64,000 nt of DNA from Fusarium oxysporum f. sp. lycopersici 4287 (taxonomy: Eukaryota > Ascomycota > Sordariomycetes > Hypocreales > Nectriaceae): contig NC_030996.1 in assembly GCF_000149955.1 (NCBI RefSeq), positions 80,039-144,038 of the forward strand, in the 5' to 3' direction. Shown in pieces: positions 12,554 to 24,625 of the stretch. A program made the translations under genes and the position numbers. Position 1 is the stretch's first letter; each line of letters opens with the position of its first letter. The notes beneath the pieces are model-generated. The model was not told where the DNA came from and did no database searches. It saw only the letters and a list, made by a program, of their open reading frames with translations.

Positions 12554-14188
12554 CTACTCGTCGTCAGATGAACCCGAATCCGACGAATCAACAACATCTG
12601 AAGAGTCATCAGAGTCAAGGTCCGAATCTTCGTCATCAGAGGTATCCCCAGGACGCCCACCAAACGCAATCTCCAGGAAATCAGCTATATTTGTCCCATC
12701 CTCAGAAGAATCCATCTCAGAAGAATCATCATCCTCATCCTCGTCTATTTCCGCAAAGAACCTTCTACAAAACTCCCCAAGCGACCCTGTCTTCCGAATA
12801 ATATCCTCGTGCAGAGTTTTCCTCTTCTTCTCAGCTGCCGCTTCATCGTATTTACTCCCGTGTATCTGGCGCATATTCTCATGGACCCGCGCAAAGACCA
12901 ATTCACATGCGTCGATGTCTTCGGTGCGATTTGTCTCGATATAACTATCGTCCTCATTGGCTTGGGTGGTTAGGTTGACGGGGACATGTAGTATAGTGTC
13001 GCCTTCTTTTTGATAGCCGCATGTTTCGATGTAGAATGCTGTAAGCGTCGTTTTGCTCAAGGTTGTGAGTATTTCTTGCCATGTGCCGGACTCGAGGTAG
13101 ACTCCCATGAGTACAACTTCTCGCAGAGCTGTAGACCGCTCGAAGAGAGATATGAGTGCTTCCCCCGTTATGGATAGGCTCTGCAAGTCCAGTACTTCCA
13201 GGCTCAAGGGATCCAGGACTGATGAGTCCAGCACCAATACATCGGGTCCCTTCACCTTGAGGGTATTCAGATTTGTCGCTAGTGGAATCAACTGTCGGAC
13301 GTATTTATCGTACTTGTCATTAGAATGGTTATACCGAAATTCCAAGTCTTCGTCTTCCTCAGTACAGTGTCCATAGTGAACACTCAGACGCTTGAGTTGC
13401 TTGAAGAATGTCTTTGGGGAGCGAGGACCTCCATCTTCATCATCGTCAAGAAAATGCCCAAAGTCATAGGCGAGGGGTAAGGAGAGGTCGAGTTCTTCCA
13501 GATTCTTGAGTCCAGATCTGTAAAGAGCAGTTGATAGAGACTCAAAGAAATTCTGAGTGTCTTGAACCTAACAACAACTGCCCTGACCCGGGTCATCAAA
13601 GTCTTGTCTGAAATTGTAAGGAATATCCTCAAAGTTAAGCTTCAGAGCCTTGAGATTCGGAAATTTCGGTAGTGCACTGTGAATCACAGCGCCTAATCGT
13701 GCTAGATATTCCAGGTCCTTATCTTTCTCCTCAATCGCAGGTTTGTAATCTTGGAAATCATTCGGACCGCGCACTTTCAAGCAGATTTCCAGACGGCGGA
13801 CGATTTTGCGAAGTGAAGGATCCTTTGAGAGTCTTACAAGACGTGCAGTGCCGGTAACGCCTTTGCTGGTGACGGCGGTTACACCCCATCTTGTTATGAC
13901 ACTGCCGGAGTAAATGATGGCGTGCTGAAAGAGAATGGGTGTGACGATCTGGCAGAATAGACGATTTACGGCACGCAGAGATGCTAAGTACGAGCGTCGC
14001 TTGATCCCTGCTATCTCGTGTTGGCCTAGAGGAGGATCGTATCCACCGAAGCGATGTCGCTCATAGCCATCGTGGAGGTACGACACAACCTACGTCCGGT
14101 CAGCATCACGATGAGTACCTAGTGGATAACTACAAACTTCTTGGAGAATTTCAGGTGGCAACCTCTCAAGGGAAGGCATGTTGCTCAT
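12554..14188 (-). pseudogene. F-box/LRR-like protein interrupted by two in-frame TAG codons
   Basis: One uninterrupted register of 545 codons runs from the ATG at 14188 to the stop at 12554, broken only by TAG at 14092-14090 and TAG at 13570-13568. The N-terminus (SLERLPPEILQEVCSY) is an F-box-like start, as in substrate adaptors of SCF ubiquitin ligases. The body (LASLRAVNRLFCQIVTPILF; LEVLDLQSLSITGEAL) resembles fungal F-box proteins with degenerate leucine-rich repeats, and the tail is strongly acidic Asp/Ser/Glu. Neither TAG can be removed by a normal intron: the only frame-compatible one at the first site would be 29 bp, and a 44-bp alternative shifts frame. An annotation pipeline may split it into two short genes. 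It is a young pseudogene, a readthrough gene or a base error; the intact frame argues decay is recent. Confidence 0.7.
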
Positions 14189-15490
14189 ACCTCAAAGGCC
14201 GTGAAAGACGAGCGAAGTCGTGTCATGAACGTGTAGTGATAGTGGGGCTGTTCCGGACTTCGTTCCATCCTTTTTCCGGCGCTTCTAATTGGTGGAGCGG
14301 CATGGCTGTAAGCCAAGGTACGTACAGTACTTTTATAGAGGCATGAACTCGACATGTGTTCTTGAATCAGGTAACTCAAGCTTGTTTTCATATGATGGAT
14401 GTAATGTCGGCGGTCGATACATAGCAACACAAGTTATTTGTCAGCCTCGGGAGCAGAGAACACAGCCACTAAAGTTCCAACCCCAGCCACATAATCAGCC
14501 ACGGCCAGCTTCCCCGTACCAGAACCAGGTTATGTCCCAACAGATTCTGGCATTTGACAGTTGCCCGCTTGGGAACAAACCAAAAGAGGTTGCATCTGCC
14601 CCGTAACTGTGTGCTGTACTAGTTCCAGTAGTGGGACCATGTGGTCGGTAGCGTGAGCCGACGCCGAGCACTATTTGAGTTTAGCTTGCGATGTGAACTG
14701 TTAGTACCCGCAATGGAGCGCACTCTATTTTGCCCTTCCAAAGCAAGAGGATGTGCCCCTCGCTTTCGTGGGCTTACTTGACACGTGCTATGACAGAAGG
14801 TGCGACTAGTAGATTAGATCCAAGGTTACTTTGATGACGTGGAACATCACGTCAATGGACATAGAAGGACACAAAACCTCCGAGCTTCAACTGGAACGTT
14901 CGATCAGGACGTGACAGACAGATTTGCGCATGAACTAATGGCCACAGTGGCAAAGGTACGAAGAATCTCAGCATGTGCGATATCTAGATCGCACAAACGA
15001 GCTCGGGTCACGACTATATTGGTATACGCCTTTCCCCCCGGCAAAAAGGAAATACCGTATTTGCTCCTTTCTAGTAAAGCTGCCCTTGAGCAGTCATGCT
15101 CAATGAATCGATAGACGTTATTCAAGAGGCGATGAATGGCACATTCAGCTTGTCTCTGCACCATGGTGCATAATCAGGCCAGTCAGTGTTGATACCCCTC
15201 CCCCATCGCAAACCAGTACCGAATTAGGGGTGCCCATTGACGTGTGCACTGATGATCTGCAGAACCTCGGCAACTCTAGTCTTAATTGACTAACACGGTA
15301 GTCCAAGTTTAGCGACAGAGGTTGAGTCCACTAAGAACACAGAAACTAAGCAAACCAAATGACAAAATGTAACCAGATTTACATGTGGCAGCCAACGATC
15401 ATGATTAATTATATAAAGACTAAACCCAACTTCCTCGACGGACCAAGATAATCGAACTCCATCTTCATCAGTGTTTACAATACACGCAAA
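14189..15490. other. Intergenic
   Basis: No supportable gene. The ORFs here (for example 14289-14606 and 14839-15114) have no homology features and poor codon character. The right end is the promoter of the hydroxylase gene. Confidence 0.5.
15410..15417 (+). promoter_or_regulatory. TATA-like box of the hydroxylase gene
   Basis: The run TATATAAAG lies about 80 bp upstream of the ATG at 15491, followed by a C/A-rich leader typical of a fungal 5' UTR. Confidence 0.45.
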
Positions 15491-16612
15491 ATGGCTTCAC
15501 GATCCTCAACCGCCGTGTACGAGTCTAACTCGTCACGTCTCGATGCAAATCCATCCCTCAGCGTAAAGTCGAGACAGAACCCGAAAGACTCTATGAAGTC
15601 TACCTGGCGCCGAGCCGATAAAAGCAGCTGGACATGGTCGCACTGGTTCTTCGAAATCCTGGGCATTCACCACGTCACTCTGGACAAAGACGTACCTGTG
15701 CACCAGAAGCGAGACAAAGTTCCATATACTCCAGAGTGGCAGTTGCACCGTTGGGTGCTTGTGCATTCACTCGTCCCGATGGCTATACATCACGCCTATG
15801 TTTTATACACCGGCCAGAACCTCACGCCCATCCAAGCCTTTATCTTCTACAGTATCGCTTTCAAGGTCGCTGCAGTGCACCAACTACATGCTCTTCGTCG
15901 AGTGGGACACCAGACGGGCTTTTTGGATGGTGATTTACATGAGAGAGACGGAGTACCTGATGTTGGTGTCACGAAGGTCGTCAAGAGCCTCATCGCCACC
16001 TCTAGCTTTCGCCCTGTCTTTACTGTATTTCTCAGCTACCGCACCGCCCAAGCTCCTTCATCCATCAGCTGGGTTTGGCTACCACTGGAGATTGGCCTGT
16101 ACGGCATCGTGCTAGACTTTTGGTTCTACTGGTACCATAGACTCATGCATGAGGTCGGCAGTCTTTGGAAGTACCACCGCACGCATCACTTAACCAAGCA
16201 CCCCAACCCGCTCCTGACACTCTACGCCGATTTCGAACAGGAGATTTTCGACATCGCCGTCATCCCACTTGCGACATATTTTTCTCTCAAGTTCATGGGT
16301 CTTTCTATGGGCTTCTACGAGTGGTGGATATGCCACCAGTATATCATGTTTACCGAACTGGGTGGCCATAGTGGCCTGCGTGTCTACACGTCACCACCTG
16401 GCACTCTGAGCTGGCTGCTTCGTCTGCTTGATGCTGAGCTTGTGATTGAAGACCATGATCTTCATCACCGGAAGGGCTGGAAGGCGAGCGGTAACTATGG
16501 CAAGCAGACTCGTTTGTGGGATAAGATCTTTGGTACTTGCATTGACAGGATAGAGTTGAAAGAGTCGAATATGGATTGGGAAACGACTGTCGACCTTCCG
16601 ATCTTTTGGTAA
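15491..16612 (+). CDS. Fatty acid hydroxylase / sterol desaturase superfamily enzyme
   Basis: Intronless 373-aa membrane enzyme of the di-iron histidine-box superfamily that hydroxylates or desaturates sterols, sphingoid bases or fatty aldehydes, normally in the ER. The diagnostic boxes are HRLMH (about residue 215), HRTHH (about 229-233) and HDLHH (about 321-325). Several hydrophobic stretches flank them (for example WLPLEIGLYGIVLDFWFYW). All eight box histidines I can place are present, so activity is plausible. The substrate cannot be read from sequence; sterol C-4 or C-5 enzymes and alkane/aldehyde relatives are all possible. It stands alone between intergenic regions with no visible pathway partner. 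Confidence 0.88.
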   Translation: MASRSSTAVYESNSSRLDANPSLSVKSRQNPKDSMKSTWRRADKSSWTWSHWFFEILGIHHVTLDKDVPVHQKRDKVPYTPEWQLHRWVLVHSLVPMAIHHAYVLYTGQNLTPIQAFIFYSIAFKVAAVHQLHALRRVGHQTGFLDGDLHERDGVPDVGVTKVVKSLIATSSFRPVFTVFLSYRTAQAPSSISWVWLPLEIGLYGIVLDFWFYWYHRLMHEVGSLWKYHRTHHLTKHPNPLLTLYADFEQEIFDIAVIPLATYFSLKFMGLSMGFYEWWICHQYIMFTELGGHSGLRVYTSPPGTLSWLLRLLDAELVIEDHDLHHRKGWKASGNYGKQTRLWDKIFGTCIDRIELKESNMDWETTVDLPIFW

Positions 16613-17803
16613 CGGTTTCTGACAGCTGATTTGGGCGGTGTCTGCAAACTCTTGTATGGTTTTGGATATGTAGAGGTTTAAATGCTATTATTAGTATACT
16701 CAGTCACTGGAGTTTCAAGTCCAAGTATCGTATTCTGCCCGTAGTTGCCTGTTTGTGTAACGTGCAGCGCCCAGTGTATGTTACAGATGATGGTACAGCC
16801 AGCCTTGTGTGACCGGAGTCGATATTTGCCTAATGCCGCGGCGCAAGTCTTCTCACTTCAAGTCGCCGTTCAGGAATATGAAGCCAAATACATGTCAGGT
16901 TTGTCTGGTAAGTAAGTTCTATTATCATGCTTCAGCCCACAGAAGGCATCTTTTTTCTACCTCTCCTGTTAATTCATTCCTTTATTTGTCGATAAATGGC
17001 TTGCCAAACCCTCTTTCGCCATGTGAGACAAGACTCCGCCCTTAACCTGCCATTGGCTTAGTAATGGGATACAAACGATAAGCCCTGTGACACCCGACAA
17101 CCTTGCCCCTTCAATTTATGGGTTTGTTGAGCCTTGAAATGCTGACCGGCTTGGCTGTACCTCACCTCTGAGTGGGCGACCCATTGACGGAAATGACATT
17201 TACGAGTCGGGCTTTGCGGTAGAGAAGATATACTTAGACACCTAAGATTGCACGGCTAATCATTATATTCTTGCTCGTGTTCCCTGTACATGCAACAGTT
17301 GACGACATAGCCATGCTCTGTGTCGCCCAGCCAGCCCCTTGTGTAATGTGGTGGCGTACATGCCCCCTCACCTCAAGCTGCCATTAATCATGTAAAGTCA
17401 GGGAAAGTTGTCAAGATTATCAACGAAACTACTTGGAAATCGTTTCATTAATCTACCTGTGTAATCTTCATCGGAGCAGAGTATATACTTACCAGCTTCA
17501 TTATAATCACCTGGTAGTGCTCTATTTATTATCATCGGCTCCTCTCTAGGTGAAACAGGAGTCTATACTCCAAGTTACGATTGGATAAGCCAACGGAACA
17601 CAAGGGTCTAAGCCCTGATACCTCTAAAGGCATCGCCTCCTTCAGCATCGGAGTCGCTGCTTATTTAGTCATAGGGTTGTGAAACACAGATCTGGGTAGT
17701 TTGAGTCAATAAATACCACAATGGGAGGGTTCTACGACATGTCAATATCCTCTTCCACGTTCTTTTCGTAATATATCAATATATCAATCTCTCACCATAT
17801 TCA
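16613..17803. other. Intergenic
   Basis: Nothing convincing. A 78-codon frame at 16809-17045 has no recognisable feature. Confidence 0.5.
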
Positions 17804-20800
17804 ATGGCTGCCCCAACCCCAGACAGCGCTCCAGAGAGATCGCATCTTCTCTTTGAACAGAGCCCTACCGAGGATGAGCCTTTTCCTGACAATACCGCCA
17901 AAGGAACATCTACGTCAAACACCGATAAGCAAACAAAACCGCCATTTTGGCTAAGCAAGTATGCATTGCTCATGTTTTGTGCTATTTTCATCACCCTGGC
18001 CGCCTCTCTTATTGTTCTCAAGTGCGTCTCTGACGCTCAGGATGGTTTCTTGCTCAACTTCTCCTCCAGCGAGTATACTTGGACTTATGGCCCAACGGCC
18101 ATCCTTGTCATCGTCCTGAGTCTCTGGAGACGGGCCGATTATTATTTTAAATCAGCTGAACCTTGGAGAGAACTTCAATCTGGGCCTGTGCTTGCATCCA
18201 AGTCTTTGCTTCTCGATTATGTTGCGCCCTTCCAGCCATTCAGCGCATACCACGCTATCAGAATTGGCCATTACCGAGTCGTTGCGACAATCTTGTCCTT
18301 TTTCCTCCTCAAAGGCATTATCCTTATCTCCACTACCCTCTTTTCCGTTCAATCATCCCTCCACCATCAATTGTTCAACATCACATACCGAGATGTTTTC
18401 GACGCAGAGAAAGCTTGGACCTCTCCGGCTTTCTACTCAACCTTGCAATTTGAAGACTGTGTCTTCTTCAACGGGGGCTCCGATCAGGGCATCTGGAACT
18501 ATCTCGCACACCTAAACAATGCCGCGGCAAATGATTCTACTTGGAAAACTGTTGGTGGAAGAGTGACGCAGAGATTCACCCCGCCACAATCGGTGTTCAA
18601 CCTAACGGTACTCGAAGCTCCCGTTGATGTTTTTGTTCCACATGTCGCCTGCGAAGATGCCACTTTATCTATCGACTTTGATGTTCGTAGGAGTCGTGTG
18701 GAGTACTCTTGGACCTCAGACACTTGCTCTACAGGAAGGCATGATGCTTATCTTTGTCCTGATCATAGGGCTTCGGATTACAACATTACGACCTGCGGAG
18801 AAACGCCCCGAGCATACAGTCTTCATCGTGCAAACTGTTCAACGAGTCTTACACATGATGGTGATGCTGAGTATCGCCGGTCAGATGATTTAGAGGACCA
18901 TGACATTCGATACGCGATTACAGTCGCGCAGTACACGATTGATATGGATGTCGCGGAGCATAACGTCTCCCAAGCCATAAGCCTCGTCAATCATTCGGCT
19001 GTTATATGCAAGATTGGGTATAATATTGTGTCAGGTTCCGCAACTCTAGATGTGCTTTCCGGGGACGTCTCGTTGAATCCTGTGGAGATGAATGGCGGAA
19101 GACAGTTGAAGAATTTGACCAACTCATCCCTGGCAGAAATGCTCATAACAAATCTTGACACTTCGTCGACGGCTCTCGTTGTTGATAAGGATGTACCTAT
19201 CATGACAGTCGAGCCTGGTGTCATTGACATGGGCTGTGGCGCTGGCGATGCATTTGCTCAGCTAATCGCTGTAAAACTTGGGGAACACTTCAAGTCTAGC
19301 ATTCTCTGGCAGCCCTTTGTACTCAGAAATATTTCCATTGACATTCTAGAAGGGCTGCTTGACGAGTTTGCTCGAGAGTCATTGCTAGTGAACAAACTAA
19401 CAAATGGCACCGCCAAAGGCTTGGTAAGCGAATCTCGGCTTCATATGCGGGCTCTAGCTGTTTGTACTATGGCTGCAGGCTTCTCAGTATTGGCGGCAAT
19501 CTGCTTACTGATGCTCATTTTCTCTACCGAGAGTCTCTGGATCCCTTCTATGTGCGGTTCAATCGCTGGCCATGCCGCTATATTAATCAACAGTCCATCG
19601 CTGCATGATTTGCTACGGAGCGAGGGGCAGTCAAGCGAAAAGGAGCTAGCTGATAGCTTGAAAGACACTACATTCAAGACTGCTGCTAATTCTCCCGGGA
19701 ATCTTGGTGTTGAAACTACTGAGGAAAGCCCCTTGCTGAGCGATAAGTCCGACCAAAAGAGCTTAAAGGATAGGAAATCCTGGACCCCGATATCTGGGCG
19801 GCGTTGGTTCGTCGTCGCAACACTGGCATTTCCTTTGTTGGCCATAGGAGGTCTTGAACTCTTACAGCAACTGTCGAACAAGAGGCAAGGTCTTGTTGAT
19901 ATGCATAGGACCGACTCAACCTCCATTTCATACACTATACGCATAGCTTCGACGGCTACTGTCTTTGCCATAGCCACGTTGGTCAACAGCCTAGACTTCA
20001 CTATAACAGCCTTTGCTCCTTATAGCAGTCTTCGGGGAGGCAATTCACCACCTGAAAGAAGCATTTTGTTTCATTTGCTCTCTGTGTCTCCATTCCTGAT
20101 CTTCTTCAAGTCATTGAGGGCTTGTCATTTTGGCCCCGCCGCTTCCAACATCTCCTCTCTCTTGAGCAGCTTTCTCACAATTATCGTATCTGGTCTATGG
20201 ACTCTCACTGGTCCTGTCACTTTAGAGGGACCATTTTCTGCCATGGTGGGAAATTGGCGGTCTACATGGCCTGTTAGGGCTGTTGACGATGGCGGGGCAG
20301 CAATGATTCTCAATCTGGTTCGATATGGTGGTGCCAACACGTCCTCTAGCATTTGGCAAGATTTGGTGCTACCACATGTCAGCCTTACCTCATCTACTCC
20401 CATATCTGATGATATATACCGATCTGCCAACTACACATACGCCATAGGAGGGTTACGGCCACTACTTGACTGCTCCGTAGCTCCACAAGAGAATCTGACA
20501 ATGACAATGTGGAGGGACGTTGGCTGTCGTCTTGTAGGCAATGACGAGGAGCAGGACTGTTCGTTCAAGCGCACAAGAGTAACCCTTCGTCGTCCAGAAG
20601 GCTGTGAAGGCCATGATACACACGGCACCTTCTCATTTGGCACTGTGACGGAGGGAAGGGGTGCTTTTGAGGCCCCGAGGTGGGTTGGTAGGTTCCTGGA
20701 TCTGAACGCAATTCTGACTGGTTCCAATGCCTCTTGTCCGACGATCGGGGTGCTCTTTGGACAGATGGGAAGCAACGATACATCCGATTGGAACATGACA

Positions 20801-21721
20801 GCTTTAGTATGCACTCAGGGACTTGAACAAGTCCCTGTAACCGTCACATACACGGGCAATCCGTCCCTCAGAGAGATTAATGAGCGACATCCACCGAAGC
20901 TGGAATTAGAAAAGGCATGGCGATGGGTCAATGGTACCTCAAAGTCCAAAGCATTCGGATACCAGCCTGGACGCTTTCTCGACGCCGATCTAACGCCGTT
21001 TCCAATTGATGAACCTGATACCAGGACGTTTGATGAAGACGACGACCCCTTTTTTGATCACCTACTGCATGGTCCTAATAGAATAAAAAGGGAGAGTCTC
21101 CTTGGGCCAAGCAACACTGAGAAGTTGATTCGCGCTGTCCAAAGAGACTACAGTGAATACATGAGACACGTAATTGATCTCAACTTTCGTGCAAATAGCA
21201 GCAACGCTCATGACGATCTCATCTCCGCCGAAGCTTTGCCGAACGCGAGGCCATCATCAGTCGCTACCGAGATAACTGGGACGACATCGGCACAAGTCAC
21301 TCGTCTCGCCATTCACACGACTTCAAAGCTCCTACTACAAATTCTCCTAGGTTTAATGGCCCTCCTCAGTTTAGCGAGCTATCTTCTTGTAAAGATAGAC
21401 GGAACACTTCCGCGCAATCCGTGTAGTATTGCGAGTACCATGGCATTCCTGGCTGGATCTCAGCTATGCGATCGAGATGCTGGTATTATACCGCAAGGAG
21501 CTGAGTACATGACTGATGGACAGCTGAAGGAGGCTTTTGATGGCTGGGTGTTTAGTCTTGGGTGGTGGCAGAAAGAAGAATCTTCGGTGGAGTCAGAAGA
21601 GCCGAATGATGGTGAGAGTACATTGGGAGACAGAGATGTTCCAGATGAGGCACAGGAAGGTCAAAGGACTCCTGGCAGATTTGGTATCGATGTTGGGCGA
21701 GCGAATGTTTCCAAGTTCTAA
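17804..21721 (+). CDS. Large DUF3433-type multi-pass membrane protein
   Basis: Intronless 1305-aa protein. A short polar N-terminus leads into hydrophobic segments (ALLMFCAIFITLAASLIVL; TAILVIVLSLW), then a long glycine/asparagine/cysteine-rich extracytoplasmic region with many N-glycosylation sequons. A second membrane block follows at about residues 540-760, including WFVVATLAFPLLAIGGLEL. A second large loop and a final transmembrane helix near 1180-1200 (LLLQILLGLMALLSLASYLL) follow, with a polar tail. This duplicated layout matches the fungal DUF3433 family (usually about 1100-1300 aa), whose biochemical role is unknown. The ATG at 17804 is the first in frame and is followed by a normal soluble N-terminus. 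Confidence 0.88.
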   Translation: MAAPTPDSAPERSHLLFEQSPTEDEPFPDNTAKGTSTSNTDKQTKPPFWLSKYALLMFCAIFITLAASLIVLKCVSDAQDGFLLNFSSSEYTWTYGPTAILVIVLSLWRRADYYFKSAEPWRELQSGPVLASKSLLLDYVAPFQPFSAYHAIRIGHYRVVATILSFFLLKGIILISTTLFSVQSSLHHQLFNITYRDVFDAEKAWTSPAFYSTLQFEDCVFFNGGSDQGIWNYLAHLNNAAANDSTWKTVGGRVTQRFTPPQSVFNLTVLEAPVDVFVPHVACEDATLSIDFDVRRSRVEYSWTSDTCSTGRHDAYLCPDHRASDYNITTCGETPRAYSLHRANCSTSLTHDGDAEYRRSDDLEDHDIRYAITVAQYTIDMDVAEHNVSQAISLVNHSAVICKIGYNIVSGSATLDVLSGDVSLNPVEMNGGRQLKNLTNSSLAEMLITNLDTSSTALVVDKDVPIMTVEPGVIDMGCGAGDAFAQLIAVKLGEHFKSSILWQPFVLRNISIDILEGLLDEFARESLLVNKLTNGTAKGLVSESRLHMRALAVCTMAAGFSVLAAICLLMLIFSTESLWIPSMCGSIAGHAAILINSPSLHDLLRSEGQSSEKELADSLKDTTFKTAANSPGNLGVETTEESPLLSDKSDQKSLKDRKSWTPISGRRWFVVATLAFPLLAIGGLELLQQLSNKRQGLVDMHRTDSTSISYTIRIASTATVFAIATLVNSLDFTITAFAPYSSLRGGNSPPERSILFHLLSVSPFLIFFKSLRACHFGPAASNISSLLSSFLTIIVSGLWTLTGPVTLEGPFSAMVGNWRSTWPVRAVDDGGAAMILNLVRYGGANTSSSIWQDLVLPHVSLTSSTPISDDIYRSANYTYAIGGLRPLLDCSVAPQENLTMTMWRDVGCRLVGNDEEQDCSFKRTRVTLRRPEGCEGHDTHGTFSFGTVTEGRGAFEAPRWVGRFLDLNAILTGSNASCPTIGVLFGQMGSNDTSDWNMTALVCTQGLEQVPVTVTYTGNPSLREINERHPPKLELEKAWRWVNGTSKSKAFGYQPGRFLDADLTPFPIDEPDTRTFDEDDDPFFDHLLHGPNRIKRESLLGPSNTEKLIRAVQRDYSEYMRHVIDLNFRANSSNAHDDLISAEALPNARPSSVATEITGTTSAQVTRLAIHTTSKLLLQILLGLMALLSLASYLLVKIDGTLPRNPCSIASTMAFLAGSQLCDRDAGIIPQGAEYMTDGQLKEAFDGWVFSLGWWQKEESSVESEEPNDGESTLGDRDVPDEAQEGQRTPGRFGIDVGRANVSKF

Positions 21722-21870
21722 TTGGGAGACAGACAACGGGATACTGGAACCGATAGAATACATCGGACACCAAACTAATTCTTGAAATCTTCACATATAA
21801 ATGCTAAAGATATAAAGTTAATGTCGCTTCTATATATTCAGCGCAAAGCAAAAACTCAATTGGTATCACT

Positions 21871-23104
21871 TCAAACATTGCTTCGCCTCATCGCCTCGGG
21901 TATCTCAGTAATGACCTGCTGAACATCCGTTTTGACATAAATCTGTCTTCCAGCCTCACTTCCCTGTCCACTATGCATACTTCCCTCACCACCAACTATC
22001 TGACTTCTCAGCGCAATCTCATCATCAAATCGTAGTCTGTTTCCTTTTCCTCCGTTAGAGATGGTTGGGAAACTTGATCTGCTTTTGCTACCGCCTTTGC
22101 GGCGCAGGTATCGCAAAAACGACTTGAAGCTGGGGAGGCAGGCTGAGACTATGCCCATTGATGGCTCGACGGAGGACCATATGGCTACGGTACCCATGGC
22201 CCAAGTGTTGTCGGCGGCTTTGGAGAAGACGTCTAGATAGTATACGCGTACAGCACTGGCGATGCAGACTCTGTGACGTGTCAGTAATATTCTTCAGACA
22301 ACCAGTCGTTGCGACTTACAAGCCTCCAAGCGCCAAGATGCCAAACACAGCACCCTTCTTCTCTCTACTCATTTGAAGTTTGAGTACCTCAGGTACCGGG
22401 ATCAATAGCACAATGACGTTGGTGAAGAGGTTGATAATGGCCAGAATGACAAAGAAATGGCCAACATCGATGCATGATCCCTCAGTCCCTTTGAACTGTG
22501 TCCAGTAATGGCTCAAAGGTGTACAGCAAAATAGCATGGTGAACAGGAATATCACGGGATATGATGCCACCAAAAAAGTGCCAAACCAAAAGGCGATCTT
22601 GAATGAGAGGCCACCCCGACTGAATATTCGTCGGTAGAAGAGCAGGATCGATACTTTTGTTGTGAAGACGGATATTGCAAAGAGGTAAGTGTATATGTAT
22701 GAGAGCTAATAACATTAGTATGAGAAAGTCAATACATGGCGCTGACGAACCTTGGAGACCTCAACCATCTGATCTATTGTGAGTGCCCAGACATGCTTAC
22801 CAGCGCCAGCTTGGCCAACTGACAATATTAGTAATTATCAATTGAAAGAACCAATTGACTTACCAACTACTACCATGGCCCCAGTAGCAGCCACAAACAC
22901 CCACGATACAATAATCGCATAGTCATCAAGACTCAAACCATAAACCTGCTGCGTGCGAATCACAAGGCGTCCCGCCAAAAACAAAGCAGACATAAGCAAC
23001 AAGGTAAGAACAACAGCAGCATTCTTGGCCTCACTATTAGCCGACAGATTTATCCCCTCAGGCGGTGGGCCAAAGGCAGCAACTACCAAAGGGTCAACAT
23101 CCAT
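21871..23104 (-). CDS. Rhodopsin-domain integral membrane protein (PTH11-like)
   Basis: Four exons: 23104-22864, 22818-22751, 22705-22320 and 22270-21871. All phases agree, giving 364 aa. Seven hydrophobic segments are visible, beginning with AAVVLTLLLMSALFLAGRLV and including LSYIYTYLFAISVFTTKVSI and FFVILAIINLFTNVIVLLIPV. The motifs TKVSILLFYRRIF and WSSVEPSMGIVSACLP are hallmarks of the fungal rhodopsin-like family, which includes PTH11-type putative receptors. The C-terminal about 90 residues are polar and serine-rich, likely cytoplasmic. There is no N-terminal CFEM cysteine domain. Ligand and signalling role are unknown. The donor of intron 2 (GTTCGT) is weak but phase-consistent. Confidence 0.88.
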
Positions 23105-24625
23105 TGTGCATAGTCTTTTACCAGAAACTCCCCAGGACCTAAAATGAGCGAGACATGGGGGCTTTTAACAGCTACGGCAATGCAAATCATTATACAAATC
23201 CTAACAGAATAAACCTCGTGATTAGCGGTGGGACATATTCGTTGCATTCTCCATATTATACAGCGGGCTCGGCTACCATTATCAGGGGGTCAACTCGTCC
23301 GAAACGAGGCGGGTCGCCAGGGATGTTTTTGAACCTCGTGTTGCGAGCGAGAGTCTTGGTATCTATTTAAGTTTCGGATTATGCATAGTTTTAGGGAATG
23401 TGATGACGACGTCACCGTTTTTATTCTGGGCATTCCGCCTCTTTTTGTCAAGGTTGAGGCTATTGATGGTAAGGTTGAAGGATATGACCGTGAAGAATCA
23501 GGTGGTGCCGGTATTACCGTCTTGTCCTTGAATTGCCGTGTTTCATCTTGACTACCCCTAGCACAGCTACATTGGGAAACTCCAACGTGCGACTGACTCG
23601 AGTATTTTCTTAACGTTACATCCGCGACCTTGCGTATAACGGCGCTGCAGTTCTTATCAACCAAACCCCAATCAAGATCCTTGTCTCGGCAACGTGGCTT
23701 GTGTCATTTCTGTCCCCAATATCCACAATTGGATTGAGATTCTGCACCTTCTCTTCTTGAAACAGACAAGTCTTAGCAATGAATAGGTATGGAGTTCGTC
23801 GCAATTGCCGCGGTGATAAACTGGGGTTTGCTGCCGGCGTCCCGCAGAGCCTTGACGAACGTATGCAAGGATGTGAACATGGTGGACCAATCGGTAGACG
23901 GCATTTCATAACTGATAACGGGCTTCAAACCATTCGAGTTAAAGATCAACGCCAAGATTAAAGACCTTAGTAGAGTTTGTCTCATCTTGGCGGGTGGCGC
24001 GCTCCCCGAAAGTATATGCAAGAGATATTAACGTTGAATACTACGGTGGCAGAGCTGCACCGCAGTTTTCTCGATTGGGCTATTCGTGACGCCTGATCTA
24101 CGCTATAATGTCTGGATCTATAACTTTGTGTTTAAGCGAAGGTTAATCGGGAAGGTGCTTTTGTGTGTGATTTGAACTGGAGGGACATAAATGCTGCTTC
24201 CAGGTTTGAGGAAGTCATCAGGTGATGAGGATTGTTTGTGAGAGATGTGATCGGTGACTAAAATAGTGGTCCTAATAGTAACTGCCGAGTGATCTTTGAC
24301 ATATGCAGTGGCCAAGAGGTGCAGCTTTTGTGATAGATGACTCGCGATAGAGGATGCATATGATATGGTGTTGACCCTGATGGCGAAATACAAATTCTTG
24401 GCGTGCCGCTTGGTCCAGAGCTCGGGAAGCCGCGGGTATCGTGTTTCAACGGGAACGAGACTTTACGAGCAGCTAGATTCGGTCTCAGGGCTGTGTCTGG
24501 CATGGAGTACAGGGAGTTCCACGTGGAGTTTCCTGTGCTGATGATGCTGCTGTTGTGAAAACGACCAGACTGGGCGGGCTATATAGTTTTTATTTTGAAG
24601 CCGCTTGTTAACAATTACTAAAATC
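23105..24625. other. Intergenic with possible relic coding
   Basis: No confident gene. The one candidate (23773-24021, minus) is listed separately. The remaining frames overlap and lack features. Confidence 0.45.
23773..24021 (-). other. Possible secreted-protein relic
   Basis: An 82-codon frame starts MHILSGSAPPAKMRQT and has a leader-like stretch (LLRSLILALIF) followed by a plausible mature part ending QFITAAIATNSIPIHC. A second frame downstream (around 23700-23770) could be a further exon, but I could not find a phase-consistent intron. It has the look of a decayed extracellular enzyme, yet nothing identifies the family. Confidence 0.2.

Noticed and set aside
14063..14092. A 29-bp intron removing the first TAG of the F-box-like gene
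   Set aside because: Too short for fungal spliceosomal introns, and the longer alternative (44 bp, donor GTAGTT) leaves the wrong frame.
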